From: Thermoplasmata archaeon
GTDB lineage: Archaea; Thermoplasmatota; E2; UBA202; JdFR-43
Direction: 5' to 3'
Assembly: GCA_021161135.1 (NCBI GenBank)
Contig: JAGHBD010000001.1
Span: 1 to 22,702 of the forward strand
DNA: 22,702 bases
Positions within the stretch are counted from its first letter, which is position 1. Each line of letters begins with the position of its first letter. Below the pieces are notes generated by a model. That model was not told the origin of the DNA. It ran no database searches and worked only from the letters and a program-made list of their open reading frames with translations. A program made the translations under genes and the position numbers. Positions 8,035-15,938 of this stretch are shown here, one piece after another.

Positions 8035-9198
8035 ATGCCATTATCATTTAACCTTGTGCATCCAAGTGAAGCCATAAAAGAAAGTATTTCAAAAAAACTT
8101 TCTGGCAAAAAAATAATTCTTGCTCTGACAGGTGGAATAGCATGTGTTGAATGCGTTAAACTGGCAAGGCAGCTCATAAGGCATGGAGCAGATGTTTATG
8201 CTGTTATGAGTAAGGAAGCATGCAGAATATTATCAACGATTGCCATGGAATTTGCCACTGGAAAAGAAGTTATTACAGAACTTGGTGGAAAAGTTGAGCA
8301 TGTTAGCCACGATGCCGATTTAATGCTCATCGCCCCATGTACTGCCAATACAGTCGCAAAAATAGCACTTGGTATTGCTGATAATGCTGTAACAACTTTT
8401 GCCATAGCCTTTGATGGAAAAATATTGCTGGCGCCATCAATGCACCTCTCCATGTATGAAAATGAATTTTTTAAAGAAAATTTGAGGAGATGCGAGGAGA
8501 AAGGCATTGGTGTAATACCGCCAAAAATTGAGGAAAATAAGGCGAAGATGGCAGATGTGGATAGAATAGTAGCGGAGGTGTTAAGAGAACTGAGAGGGGA
8601 TAAGAAGGGCAAGAAAATTCTTGTAATTGGAGGAGCAACTCAGGAGGCGATAGATGATGTGAGAGTTATAACAAATCTTTCCTCTGGTAAAATGGCGAGA
8701 GCTATAGCTAATGAAGCATATGAAAGAGGCATGGAAGTTACAGTATGGGCGAGTTTTGATATGCCCGATTATATAAAAACAAAGAAATTCAGGAGTGTAA
8801 ATGATTTGATAAACTTGGTAGAAAAGGCGAAAGAGAAATATGATGCCGTAATAAATTGTGCTGCAATTTCAGATTTTGTTGTTGATAAAAAGAAGGGAAA
8901 AATATCCTCTGGAAAAGAAATTATGCTGAAATTAAAGCCAGCCCCACGCATAAATCCAATGCTCAGAAAAATTGGTAAAACTATAGTTGCATTCAAACTT
9001 GAAGAGAAGAAGGAATCTTTGGAGAAAAAGGCAAGAGAAATGATCGCCAGAGACGGCGTTGATATTGTAATAGGAAATACACTAGAAAGTCTTGGAAAGG
9101 ATACAGCAAAAATATGGATTATGGATAAGAATGGCGTAATTGCCAGAGCGGAAGGAAAAAAAGAAGAAATTGCTGAAAAAATCATCGATTTAATATGA
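8035..9198 (+). CDS. coaBC: Bifunctional phosphopantothenoylcysteine decarboxylase / phosphopantothenate-cysteine ligase
   Basis: This protein makes 4'-phosphopantetheine for CoA. The C-terminal CoaB half joins cysteine to 4'-phosphopantothenate using nucleotide triphosphate, and the N-terminal FMN-dependent CoaC half decarboxylates the product. The CoaC domain (about 24-185) shows ILALTGGIACVE, the active-site region EHVSH (H89), APCTANTVAKIALGIADN and APSMHLSMY, the archaeal form of the PAMN motif. The CoaB domain (about 193-387) shows GGATQEAIDDVRVITNLSSG, INCAAISDF and LKPAPRINP. Full length is 387 residues, normal for the family. It overlaps the pantoate kinase start as ATGA (9195-9198), so the two are probably translated together. 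Confidence 0.95.
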   Translation: MPLSFNLVHPSEAIKESISKKLSGKKIILALTGGIACVECVKLARQLIRHGADVYAVMSKEACRILSTIAMEFATGKEVITELGGKVEHVSHDADLMLIAPCTANTVAKIALGIADNAVTTFAIAFDGKILLAPSMHLSMYENEFFKENLRRCEEKGIGVIPPKIEENKAKMADVDRIVAEVLRELRGDKKGKKILVIGGATQEAIDDVRVITNLSSGKMARAIANEAYERGMEVTVWASFDMPDYIKTKKFRSVNDLINLVEKAKEKYDAVINCAAISDFVVDKKKGKISSGKEIMLKLKPAPRINPMLRKIGKTIVAFKLEEKKESLEKKAREMIARDGVDIVIGNTLESLGKDTAKIWIMDKNGVIARAEGKKEEIAEKIIDLI

Positions 9199-10025
9199 AA
9201 GCAATCGCTTTCTGCCCAGCCCATATTACAGGCTTTTTTGAAGTGTGTTATGATGAGGAAGGCAACAAAGTTGGTTCAAGAGGAGCAGGTATTAGTGTAA
9301 CGAGAGGAAGTTATGCAGAAGTTTTGCCATCCAAAGCTATAGAAATAAAAGGAAACGTTGGCAAGGGGGAGGTGACGAAAGAGGCAATAAAGATGCTAGG
9401 AGTAAAAGTGAAGGCAAAAATAAAAAATGAGCTTCCATTCTCGCAGGGTTTTGGCATGAGCGCTGCTTCTACGCTTGCCACATGCCTCGCCGCCTGCCGC
9501 CTTTATGGCATTGAGGAGAGAGAAGGTGTTAAAGCTGCTCACATGGCGGAGATAAAGATGGCGACGGGGCTTGGAGATGTCGTCGCATCATATGCTGGCG
9601 GGATGGAAATTAGAAGAGAAGCTGGTTTGGAGGGCGTGGAAAAAATAGAATGGCGAGAAAAAATTTTTCTTGCTGTTGTAGGGGATGAAATTGAAACAAG
9701 AAGAGTGCTGCTTGATGAGAAGATGGTAGAAAGAATAAATGAAACAGGAAGGGAATGTTTGAAGGAATTTATCTCCTCACCCTCCCTCGACAGATTTTTT
9801 GAACTCTCTCTCTATTTTTCCCTTAATACAGGACTGGCAAATGAAAAGATGAAGAGAATATTGAAGGAGGCAAATAAAATTGGCAGGGCAGCAATGTGCA
9901 TGCTCGGTAATTCAATTATTGCAGCTGGTGGCAAGGAAATGAGAAAATTTCTTTCATCATACACAAACTATGAATGCTTTATAGATAATGAAGGAGCAAG
10001 GGTATTAGCAACCTTTTTCCCTTAA
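9195..10025 (+). CDS. Pantoate kinase (GHMP family)
   Basis: The archaeal enzyme that phosphorylates pantoate to 4-phosphopantoate, replacing the pantothenate kinase route used by bacteria. It is 276 residues. The N-terminus (AFCPAHITGFFEV) fits the COG1829 pantoate kinase group, and FSQGFGMSAAST at about 82-93 is the GHMP ATP-binding glycine/serine loop. Its partner phosphopantothenate synthetase is not in the window. Its product, after that step, feeds the CoaBC encoded just upstream, with which it overlaps by 4 nt. The 3' end converges with the small zinc ORF on the other strand (21-nt overlap). Confidence 0.9.
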   Translation: MKAIAFCPAHITGFFEVCYDEEGNKVGSRGAGISVTRGSYAEVLPSKAIEIKGNVGKGEVTKEAIKMLGVKVKAKIKNELPFSQGFGMSAASTLATCLAACRLYGIEEREGVKAAHMAEIKMATGLGDVVASYAGGMEIRREAGLEGVEKIEWREKIFLAVVGDEIETRRVLLDEKMVERINETGRECLKEFISSPSLDRFFELSLYFSLNTGLANEKMKRILKEANKIGRAAMCMLGNSIIAAGGKEMRKFLSSYTNYECFIDNEGARVLATFFP

Positions 10026-10118
10026 CCACTTTCTTAAACAACGGCGGTGCCAGTATTTGCCTTCCTTAAAAAGTTCCTCCTCACCCTCTATTTCCTCATT
10101 GCAGTATGCACATTTCAT
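10005..10118 (-). CDS. 37-residue zinc-binding miniprotein
   Basis: A short ORF from ATG at 10118 to TAA at 10005. The protein begins MKCAYCNEEIEG and continues to KYWHRRCLRKW, giving C3-x2-C6 ... H24-x2-C27, a plausible one-zinc site of the half-LIM or treble-clef kind. The last residues are basic (RRCLRKWLREKGC). A TATA-like box (minus strand, about 10136-10146) is centred 23 nt upstream, so it may have its own leaderless transcript; it also lies 28 nt after the reverse gyrase stop. It overlaps the end of the convergent pantoate kinase gene by 21 nt. Function unknown; nucleic acid binding is a guess from the zinc site and basic tail. Confidence 0.65.
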   Translation of the reverse strand: MKCAYCNEEIEGEEELFKEGKYWHRRCLRKWLREKGC

Positions 10119-10135
10119 GAAATGTAAATGGTGGC

Positions 10136-10146
10136 AAATATAAAAT
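10136..10146 (-). promoter_or_regulatory. TATA-like box of the zinc miniprotein
   Basis: Minus-strand ATTTTATATTT, 23 nt before the ATG at 10118 and directly after the reverse gyrase stop codon. One of the better TATA matches in the window. Confidence 0.5.
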
Positions 10147-13100
10147 TCATTTGATGCTTTTCACCTCTTCATATATCTGCTGCAGCAACTGCATATAGTC
10201 TGCTTTTCCGCTTTCCACCATATCCATTTCCTCCTCTATTTTCCTCGTTCTCTCCTCGCTTACAAACTCGCCGTAATTTGATGCAAGAAAGCTGTATATT
10301 TCTAAGCCCCTTTTCGTTGGTAAAAGCCGACCATTCTTTTCAACAACATAATTTCTCATGAAAAGCTTTTCGACTATCGTTGCATATGTCGAAGGTCTTC
10401 CAATGCCCTTTTCCTTCATCGTATGTATAACTTCAGATTGTGTAAATAGAGGCGATTTAGGCAACATCTTTATTATCGCCCTTTTCCTGAATATCCCTTC
10501 TGGCAGCTCTCTTTTTACGGCAACGCTTCTGTAAAGCTCATATGCCTTCCCTTCTGCCTTTATCACACGAGTCTCCTCCATTTCCCTGCCATCATACTTT
10601 ATCCTGTATTTCCTCATTTCAACCTCAAAAGGCTTGCATTGACTTGCCATAAACCGGCGGAAAATTAAATCATATAGAGCCAAATGCTGCCATGTCATTT
10701 CCTCAACCTGAATAACATTCTCCTGAATGAGGCGATGCAGCAGGTTTTTATCCCATGGGCGGGTGGGGCGGATGCACTCATGGGCGCCGTGCTGCGTGCC
10801 TTGGCGTGGATGAAAATCGGCGCCGAGAAATTCCCTCGCAATTTTAAGACCAGCCTCGCTCACATATGTGGAATCGGTTCTGTGATATGTTATCAAACCG
10901 CTTTCGAATAAATCCTGCAAGAGTTTCATTGTTTTATTGGCAGGAATCTTAAGAATGGAATTGGCATCGCGAAGCACCTCATCTGTTGTATAAGGTGGCA
11001 GCGGGTTCTTCATTTCTTTTTTTGCTTCAATGAGTTTTATCTCAATTTCAACCTCTCCTTTTTCAATTCCCTCCAGCACGATGCCAAAATCCTGAATTAT
11101 GCCAACTTTTCTCCTTTCTTTATGCTCCTCAGCCCTTTTTATAATCCAGCCAAGCACAGGGGTTTGAGCTCTTCCAGCAGAAAGATTCCTGTTATTGAAA
11201 ACCTCCCAGAGTTTTTGGCTTAAACAAAAGCCAATCCATCTGTCTTCTATCCTCCTTACAATCTGTGCTTTAACAAGATTCTCATCTATATCTCTCAAAT
11301 TTTTCATTGCTTTTTTTATGGCTGCAGGTGTTATTTCATGAAATTCAGCCCTCTTTATTTCTCCGCATCCAGCAAGTAAATTGGCGATATCCCATGCTAT
11401 TTTCTCTCCTTCCGCATCTGGATCCGTGCCTATTATTATATTTCCTGCTTCATATGCAATATTTCTCAGAGCATCTATTCTTTCCCTTGCATCATTTATG
11501 TTTTTACTCCCGCATTTCGGGCATTCTTTTCTTTCCTCCGTGAATTGATACCCGCAATCCATGCATTTTTTAATGGTGGCATATATTGGTATGAACTTTC
11601 CATTCACCTCCACCCCATGAAATGCCTCGCCAGTAATCAAATCAGTTAGATGACCGAGACTTGCTGTTATAAGGAGAATATGATTCTCGCTCGCCACTTC
11701 ATATACTATTGAGTTGCCAATTGCTTTTATACTTGGTTTTCCAAAGAAGCGGGCAATCTGTTTTGCTTTTGTTGGACTCTCAACAACAAAAAGAGCCGGC
11801 TTTATTAAGTCCTCTTCCTCTCTCTTCTTAATTCTCCTGCTTTCCTCCACTTCCTTCATTGCCTTTTCAATGTCAATTTCATCCATGCCTTTAAACTCTA
11901 TATCATAGTAGCTTGCCCTTCGCCTGAATGCATGGAGCAATTCCTCATCATCCTCAAAAAGAAATGAAAGCCCTTTTGTTATGCCCCCCGCCAGCAGACG
12001 AGAGGTTCTTCCTGAGCCTTGAATGTATGTTCTTATATCTGGCAAAATAATTTCTCCCTGCCTCAGAACAAAATCTTCCTCCTTTCCTATCCCCTCTTCC
12101 ATTATAATTTTTATCCTTTCCTTCAGTTCCTGAAACTCTCTCCGTTTTTCTATTGTCGGAAGAAGAGGAACGAATTTTTTTATCTCTTCCCTTTCTCTGA
12201 GCAAACTTGCAATAAATTTTATCATATTTGGACTTAAGGAATCAATGTCCTCGATCCTTATTCTTATGACAGGTGCGCCTATGAAAACGGCATATTTTAT
12301 CTCTTTTGGCAAATCTATACCTCTTATCAATGCTCCATAATAATAAGCTGTGCCTATGAGAAAATCAAGCTTACCTTCCTTAAAATCCTGAAAAGCTTTT
12401 TTGCTTTTCGCTGTTACAAGCCCTATCTGAAAATCCTCCTTTAATTTTTCATGCCATTCCTCCGCCTCCTCGCTGCTCCTCGCATATATTATTCCCCCGC
12501 TCCCCAGCTTTTTGAGTAAATTTTTAATTGTTTCGTAGCTCTCGTCATTTATATAAATATCATCGATGTTCCTTATGGCAAAATGAGATGAGCCAACATC
12601 AAAGTTTAAGAGGCGGCGAAATAGCTCTGCTTTCCTGCCTTTCTTGGCTGTTGCTGTTGAAACCATCAGAACCCCTTTTGCCTTTCCCTTCCAGCCATTG
12701 TCGAAGTAAAAGCCTAGAAGCTGCAGAATTCGATCAACATTTTTTGATGCCTTCAATATGGCATCCACGTCATCAACAAAAATGAAATCGAATGTGAAGT
12801 TGCTTAATTTATCGAAATGTTTTGCGAGAAACTGGGTTGTGGTGATCAGCACATCAAACTCTTTTTTCTGCAATTTTTCAAAAAACTCTTCCTTGTTTTT
12901 TATATTTCCATGATAAAAAAGAATCTCTGCTTTACTGCCCGTCCTTTCCTTTATTTTCTCCGCCATTTCCGTTGCCTGCTGCACAAGGAGGGTTGTGGGA
13001 AATAGAATGTAACTCTTCTTTCCCTTGCCAGCAAGAAACAAAGCCATTGCTATGCCAAATGAACTTTTCCCTATGCCAGTGGGCGCAACCGCAGCAAAAC

Positions 13101-13317
13101 TCTGGTTTCGTAACACTCTCTTCGCCCAGAATATTTGCAAGGCTCTTGCCTTCCCTATGGCTTTTTCAAAGAAATCAAGAAATTCTTTTGTTGCCTCTTC
13201 TTCTTTGAAATAGCAGAGTGGCTTTTTTGTTATGCTGCATTTCTTTGCTTCGATTTCTGATGTTTTTAGCTCGCCTTGACATATATGGCAGAGGTTGGCA
13301 TATTTTGCTTCAATCAT
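10147..13317 (-). CDS. rgy: Reverse gyrase
   Basis: This ATP-dependent type IA topoisomerase introduces positive supercoils and is the hallmark enzyme of hyperthermophiles and many thermophiles. The single 1056-residue chain holds both halves. An N-terminal zinc finger uses C10, C13, C27 and C35. The helicase-like half has Walker A APTGIGKS at 78-85, VDDVD at 181-185 and QGSGRTSR at 433-440. The topoisomerase half starts near 507 with the TOPRIM motif FVVESPTKAKQ and DPDAEGE at 632-638. A second zinc finger is at 585-602 (CMDC...CPKC), and the catalytic tyrosine is in GLITYHRTDS at about Y811. All key residues are present. The length is at the short end for the family, consistent with a reduced latch insert. 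The ATG overlaps the upstream HTH gene by 8 nt, so the two are probably coupled. Confidence 0.97.
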   Translation of the reverse strand: MIEAKYANLCHICQGELKTSEIEAKKCSITKKPLCYFKEEEATKEFLDFFEKAIGKARALQIFWAKRVLRNQSFAAVAPTGIGKSSFGIAMALFLAGKGKKSYILFPTTLLVQQATEMAEKIKERTGSKAEILFYHGNIKNKEEFFEKLQKKEFDVLITTTQFLAKHFDKLSNFTFDFIFVDDVDAILKASKNVDRILQLLGFYFDNGWKGKAKGVLMVSTATAKKGRKAELFRRLLNFDVGSSHFAIRNIDDIYINDESYETIKNLLKKLGSGGIIYARSSEEAEEWHEKLKEDFQIGLVTAKSKKAFQDFKEGKLDFLIGTAYYYGALIRGIDLPKEIKYAVFIGAPVIRIRIEDIDSLSPNMIKFIASLLREREEIKKFVPLLPTIEKRREFQELKERIKIIMEEGIGKEEDFVLRQGEIILPDIRTYIQGSGRTSRLLAGGITKGLSFLFEDDEELLHAFRRRASYYDIEFKGMDEIDIEKAMKEVEESRRIKKREEEDLIKPALFVVESPTKAKQIARFFGKPSIKAIGNSIVYEVASENHILLITASLGHLTDLITGEAFHGVEVNGKFIPIYATIKKCMDCGYQFTEERKECPKCGSKNINDARERIDALRNIAYEAGNIIIGTDPDAEGEKIAWDIANLLAGCGEIKRAEFHEITPAAIKKAMKNLRDIDENLVKAQIVRRIEDRWIGFCLSQKLWEVFNNRNLSAGRAQTPVLGWIIKRAEEHKERRKVGIIQDFGIVLEGIEKGEVEIEIKLIEAKKEMKNPLPPYTTDEVLRDANSILKIPANKTMKLLQDLFESGLITYHRTDSTYVSEAGLKIAREFLGADFHPRQGTQHGAHECIRPTRPWDKNLLHRLIQENVIQVEEMTWQHLALYDLIFRRFMASQCKPFEVEMRKYRIKYDGREMEETRVIKAEGKAYELYRSVAVKRELPEGIFRKRAIIKMLPKSPLFTQSEVIHTMKEKGIGRPSTYATIVEKLFMRNYVVEKNGRLLPTKRGLEIYSFLASNYGEFVSEERTRKIEEEMDMVESGKADYMQLLQQIYEEVKSIK

Positions 13318-13906
13318 GCAATCTTTCCTTTATCTTATGAAGCAGTTCTGCAGGGTTTTTAACTGGATACTCTATTGCCTGCAGTATTTCCCTTGCATCC
13401 TTGCCCATTATACTCATTCCCTTTAGCCTTTCCATCAATGCCTCCTTTTCCGCCGGGAAATCCATGCCTTTTATTGCAGCCAGCACATGCACTGCCCAGT
13501 CTATGCCTAACGCTTCCACCTCTTCCTTCTTTAATTCAATTTTGTCCAGCTCGCCACGCTGCTTCAATGTTCGATAAGCCAGCTTTGCTATTCCTCCAGC
13601 TATGTGTTCATTTGCCTTCTCTCCACCTTCCATGATATAATTTTTCACCTTCTCTTCGTCGGCTGTTGCAATATTTTTGGCAGTTTGCTCTGTTATGCCA
13701 AGCATTCTTGCTATCTCGCTGTATGTTTTCGCTGCCTCGTTTTTGAGCACCACAACATAAGCAGCTTCAGCAAGTGATGGAAGCCATGTTAAATTGCGAT
13801 ATTCAACGAGTTTTTTCAGTCCACCGAGAATCCTTATGCTCTCCATAAACACCTTTTCAGCCATTTCATCAATATTTCCACCCATTGGCTTTGATATTAT
13901 CTCCAT
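13310..13906 (-). CDS. HTH protein, archaeal predicted regulator (COG1318-like)
   Basis: A 198-residue protein. Residues about 55-82 form a helix-turn-helix of the kind SEIARMLGITEQTAKNI, typical of DNA-binding regulators. The N-terminus (MEIISKPMGGNIDEMAEKV, then YRNLTWLPSLAEAA) resembles the archaeal COG1318 family of predicted transcriptional regulators; I recall these often sitting beside KaiC-like ATPases, but could not check. No membrane or signal segment is seen. ATG at 13906 is preceded by an excellent SD (AGGAGGTGAT), and the TGA inside that SD is the stop of the ATPase gene. It overlaps reverse gyrase by 8 nt, so it is the middle gene of a three-gene operon. It may regulate the operon or act with the ATPase; both are inference. 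Confidence 0.75.
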   Translation of the reverse strand: MEIISKPMGGNIDEMAEKVFMESIRILGGLKKLVEYRNLTWLPSLAEAAYVVVLKNEAAKTYSEIARMLGITEQTAKNIATADEEKVKNYIMEGGEKANEHIAGGIAKLAYRTLKQRGELDKIELKKEEVEALGIDWAVHVLAAIKGMDFPAEKEALMERLKGMSIMGKDAREILQAIEYPVKNPAELLHKIKERLHD

Positions 13907-13918
13907 TTTTCATCACCT
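13907..13918 (-). promoter_or_regulatory. Shine-Dalgarno of the HTH gene containing the ATPase stop codon
   Basis: Minus-strand AAGGAGGTGATG is a near-perfect anti-16S match. The TGA at 13913-13915 within it ends the ATPase gene, which should favour re-initiation and coupled translation of the HTH gene. It decides the start at 13906. Confidence 0.75.
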
Positions 13919-14770
13919 CCTTATATATTCTGAAAGAGGAGCAATTATTTCAACTGTTCCAGCATCAGTAATTTCAAATACCCATGTTCTCGTATCATGT
14001 CCGCTGAGCCTGCAACCATCGATTCTTATGAAGCGTATAACATCACCTATATCCTTCTTATAAAGGTTTGCCTCTCTCTGACTCATTATGAGTTTTTTAT
14101 CAACAACAATCGTTCCATCGACAATATGCGCCACAGCCAGCCCGCCCGCCGCCTCAACGCTTTCACTTGCCTGAGCAGAACGTTTTTGAGAAATGAACAG
14201 CCCAGTCTGTCGCCATTTTTTGAGGAAATTGAAGAACTGCCTGACAATCTGGCGAGCCATCATTTCTTTATGTTCATATAAGCCAGTGATGCTGTCTATG
14301 ATAACGTTGGTTATTTTCTTTTCCTTTATGGCATATGCCATTGTTTCCATCAGTGCCTTTGGATTTTCTCTAAGCTCCTCTTCTTCTGAAGCATCTATTA
14401 CGACAATGTTCTTCTCTGCTTCATCAAAATCTAAGCCCAAAGCTTTGCATTTTTCACGAATTGCAGAGTACAGGAAATTTGCAGGACTTTCAACTGTTAC
14501 AAACAAAACTTTATATCCTTTCGCCGCCTGATAGGCAGCAAACTGCTCAGCAAATAAACTTTTACCTGTATCAGGAATGCCAGAAATGTTGAATATGGAA
14601 AGATATGGCAAACCGCCAAGTGGCTTTTTAACGAGTTTTCCATCTTCTTCTTCAAGCTTGTAAAACATCTCATCAAGCTTTGTACCTGTTGGAATGCCAA
14701 ATAACTTTGGCGCCTTTTCAGCAAGCTCTCCCAGCTCATAAAAACTAAATCTTTTTTCCTCATTCATCAT
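13913..14770 (-). CDS. RecA-superfamily KaiC/RadA-like ATPase
   Basis: A 285-residue single-domain ATPase of the RecA superfamily (COG0467-like). Walker A GIPDTGKS is at 64-71, and VTVESPANFL at 91-100 matches the KaiC-type catalytic glutamate region. Walker B NVIIDS is at 155-160, with a QKRSAQ loop at about 195-200. The N-terminal region, KAPKLFGIPTGTKLDEMFY, fits the group that senses or binds DNA or partner proteins, but there is no second KaiC domain and no RadA HhH N-terminus, so it is neither RadA nor a clock KaiC. The frame is open 13 codons further upstream, but the tandem ATG at 14770/14767 sits about 25 nt after a TATA-like box. It is first in the operon with the HTH protein and reverse gyrase, so a role in DNA topology or repair is inferred. 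Confidence 0.85.
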   Translation of the reverse strand: MMNEEKRFSFYELGELAEKAPKLFGIPTGTKLDEMFYKLEEEDGKLVKKPLGGLPYLSIFNISGIPDTGKSLFAEQFAAYQAAKGYKVLFVTVESPANFLYSAIREKCKALGLDFDEAEKNIVVIDASEEEELRENPKALMETMAYAIKEKKITNVIIDSITGLYEHKEMMARQIVRQFFNFLKKWRQTGLFISQKRSAQASESVEAAGGLAVAHIVDGTIVVDKKLIMSQREANLYKKDIGDVIRFIRIDGCRLSGHDTRTWVFEITDAGTVEIIAPLSEYIRR

Positions 14771-14790
14771 ATAATAATGTGCTTGTTGTT

Positions 14791-14802
14791 CTATAAATAA
14801 AT
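14791..14802 (-). promoter_or_regulatory. TATA-like box of ATPase / HTH / reverse gyrase operon
   Basis: Minus-strand ATTTATTTATAG, centred about 25 nt before the ATG at 14770. It is back to back with the box for the divergent secreted-protein gene. Confidence 0.5.
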
Positions 14803-14807
14803 TTCGC

Positions 14808-14820
14808 AAATTTTAAAAAA
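14808..14820 (+). promoter_or_regulatory. TATA-like box of the secreted-protein gene
   Basis: Plus-strand AAATTTTAAAAAA, centred about 25 nt before the ATG at 14840. It shares a 69-bp intergenic region with the divergent reverse gyrase operon. Confidence 0.45.
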
Positions 14821-14839
14821 CCATGCTAACATATAACAC

Positions 14840-15559
14840 ATGGCAAGATGGATGACACTTGCCATATTATTCATTTTACTCATTAATTTTACTCCAGCAG
14901 AAAATAAAAGCGGGGAGGCAATAAGAGTTGAGGTAGGTGTTGATGGCATTCCTCCATTCATTCAACCATGGGCAAAAGTAACGAATATTGGGAGCGAGCC
15001 GATAGACGATTTGGAATGGTATGTTCTCGTAATATCTTTCCTGCCCGGCTATACTGGCACATGCCGCGGCTCCTTTTCATTGCAACTCGGAGAGGAAAAA
15101 ATGATAAGATGTCCATCTTTTCTTGCCATTTTTGGTCCTCTTACAATAGAATTTGTAGTGAATTGTGGATATGAAAAATGTCCAGTGATTAAAACATTGA
15201 AATTTTTTGTTTTTCCTCCAATAATGCTTGGTGGGGAAATTGAATATCCAGAAATATGCTTCGATGGAGAGCTTCAAGAAGAAAATGGAACGAAAAAGGC
15301 GTATGTTATAGTGACTTATGTGGAAAAGGGAGTGTATTATAATGCGGATGCTTCAACACCAAATATTGCCTTCATTGATGCATTTACTGGTGAAGAGCAC
15401 TGTGTTGGAGAGAATTTGCAGCTCACTAAGGAGAAGAATAATTTATATACGGAGCCAGTAAAAGTTGGAGATAAAATAGAAGTGCAGGCATATCCTCCGA
15501 TGGTTGTGAAATGGCTTCCAACGGGAGCGACTATAACAAAGGTGGAGTGGTTCTGGTAA
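14840..15559 (+). CDS. Secreted or membrane-anchored protein of unknown function
   Basis: A 239-residue protein starting with a short signal peptide (MARWMTLAILFILLINFTPA), then a mature part of beta-rich character (VEVGVDGIPPFIQPWAKVTNIGS, then Y..VI.....GYTGTCRGSF). Several cysteines are present (about 8 in the mature part), some probably disulfide-bonded. The phrase WAKVTNIGSEPIDDLEW resembles extracellular repeat or CARDB-like domains, but I would not name a family. It is translated from a probable leaderless start and stands alone, 44 nt before the dodecin gene. Its function cannot be inferred. Confidence 0.8.
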   Translation: MARWMTLAILFILLINFTPAENKSGEAIRVEVGVDGIPPFIQPWAKVTNIGSEPIDDLEWYVLVISFLPGYTGTCRGSFSLQLGEEKMIRCPSFLAIFGPLTIEFVVNCGYEKCPVIKTLKFFVFPPIMLGGEIEYPEICFDGELQEENGTKKAYVIVTYVEKGVYYNADASTPNIAFIDAFTGEEHCVGENLQLTKEKNNLYTEPVKVGDKIEVQAYPPMVVKWLPTGATITKVEWFW

Positions 15560-15575
15560 AATGACAAAAAATTAC

Positions 15576-15586
15576 CTTTTTATATG
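15576..15586 (+). promoter_or_regulatory. TATA-like box of dodecin gene
   Basis: Plus-strand CTTTTTATATG, about 24 nt before the ATG at 15604. It is one of the clearest TATA matches, and there is no SD between it and the start. Confidence 0.55.
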
Positions 15587-15603
15587 CATAACTGATTAGA
15601 AAC

Positions 15604-15810
15604 ATGAACGTAATAAAAGCTATTGAATTGGTTGGCTCCTCGCCAAATAGTTTTGAGGATGCTGTAAAACATGCAATTGAAGAGGCGAAGAAGACGCTCC
15701 GCCACATAAGGAGAGTAGAAGTAATGGATTTTGAGGTGCTGCTTGAAAATGACGAAATAAAAATGTATCAGGCAAGAATAAAACTATTTTTCATGGTGGA
15801 AAGAGACTGA
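15604..15810 (+). CDS. Dodecin (flavin-binding)
   Basis: A 68-residue dodecin-family protein. The order matches: VIKAIELVGSSPNSFEDAVKHAIEEA helix region, then TLRHIRRVEVMDFEVLL and a beta end with IKMYQARIKLFF. Dodecins form hollow dodecamers that bind flavins (riboflavin or FMN), probably as storage or buffering. In archaea such as Halobacterium they bind riboflavin. Start ATG at 15604. It is likely monocistronic, with its own TATA-like box 24 nt upstream and a T-rich end. Confidence 0.87.
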   Translation: MNVIKAIELVGSSPNSFEDAVKHAIEEAKKTLRHIRRVEVMDFEVLLENDEIKMYQARIKLFFMVERD

Positions 15811-15833
15811 GGAAACCTCGTTTCTTTTCTTCC
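15809..15833 (+). terminator. Possible terminator of dodecin
   Basis: GAGG-AAA-CCTC at 15809-15819, overlapping the stop codon, followed by a T-rich tract to about 15833. Archaeal termination often needs only a T-tract, so the weak 4-bp stem may not matter. A longer inverted repeat, CCTCGTT (15816-15822) with AACGAGG (15851-15857), overlaps it. Confidence 0.35.
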
Positions 15834-15938
15834 TCCTTAAATTTTTAATGAACGAGGGGAACTGATTCATATAGGAGAGACCGCCAGCAGTCGAAAAATT
15901 CCTTATTGGTCTTTTAAGTTCAGAGAAAAATGTATTTA

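Noticed and set aside
15816..15857. Inverted repeat CCTCGTT / AACGAGG with a 28-nt spacer
   Set aside because: The loop is long and arms short; in AT-rich intergenic DNA this can arise by chance. Mentioned only under the possible terminator.
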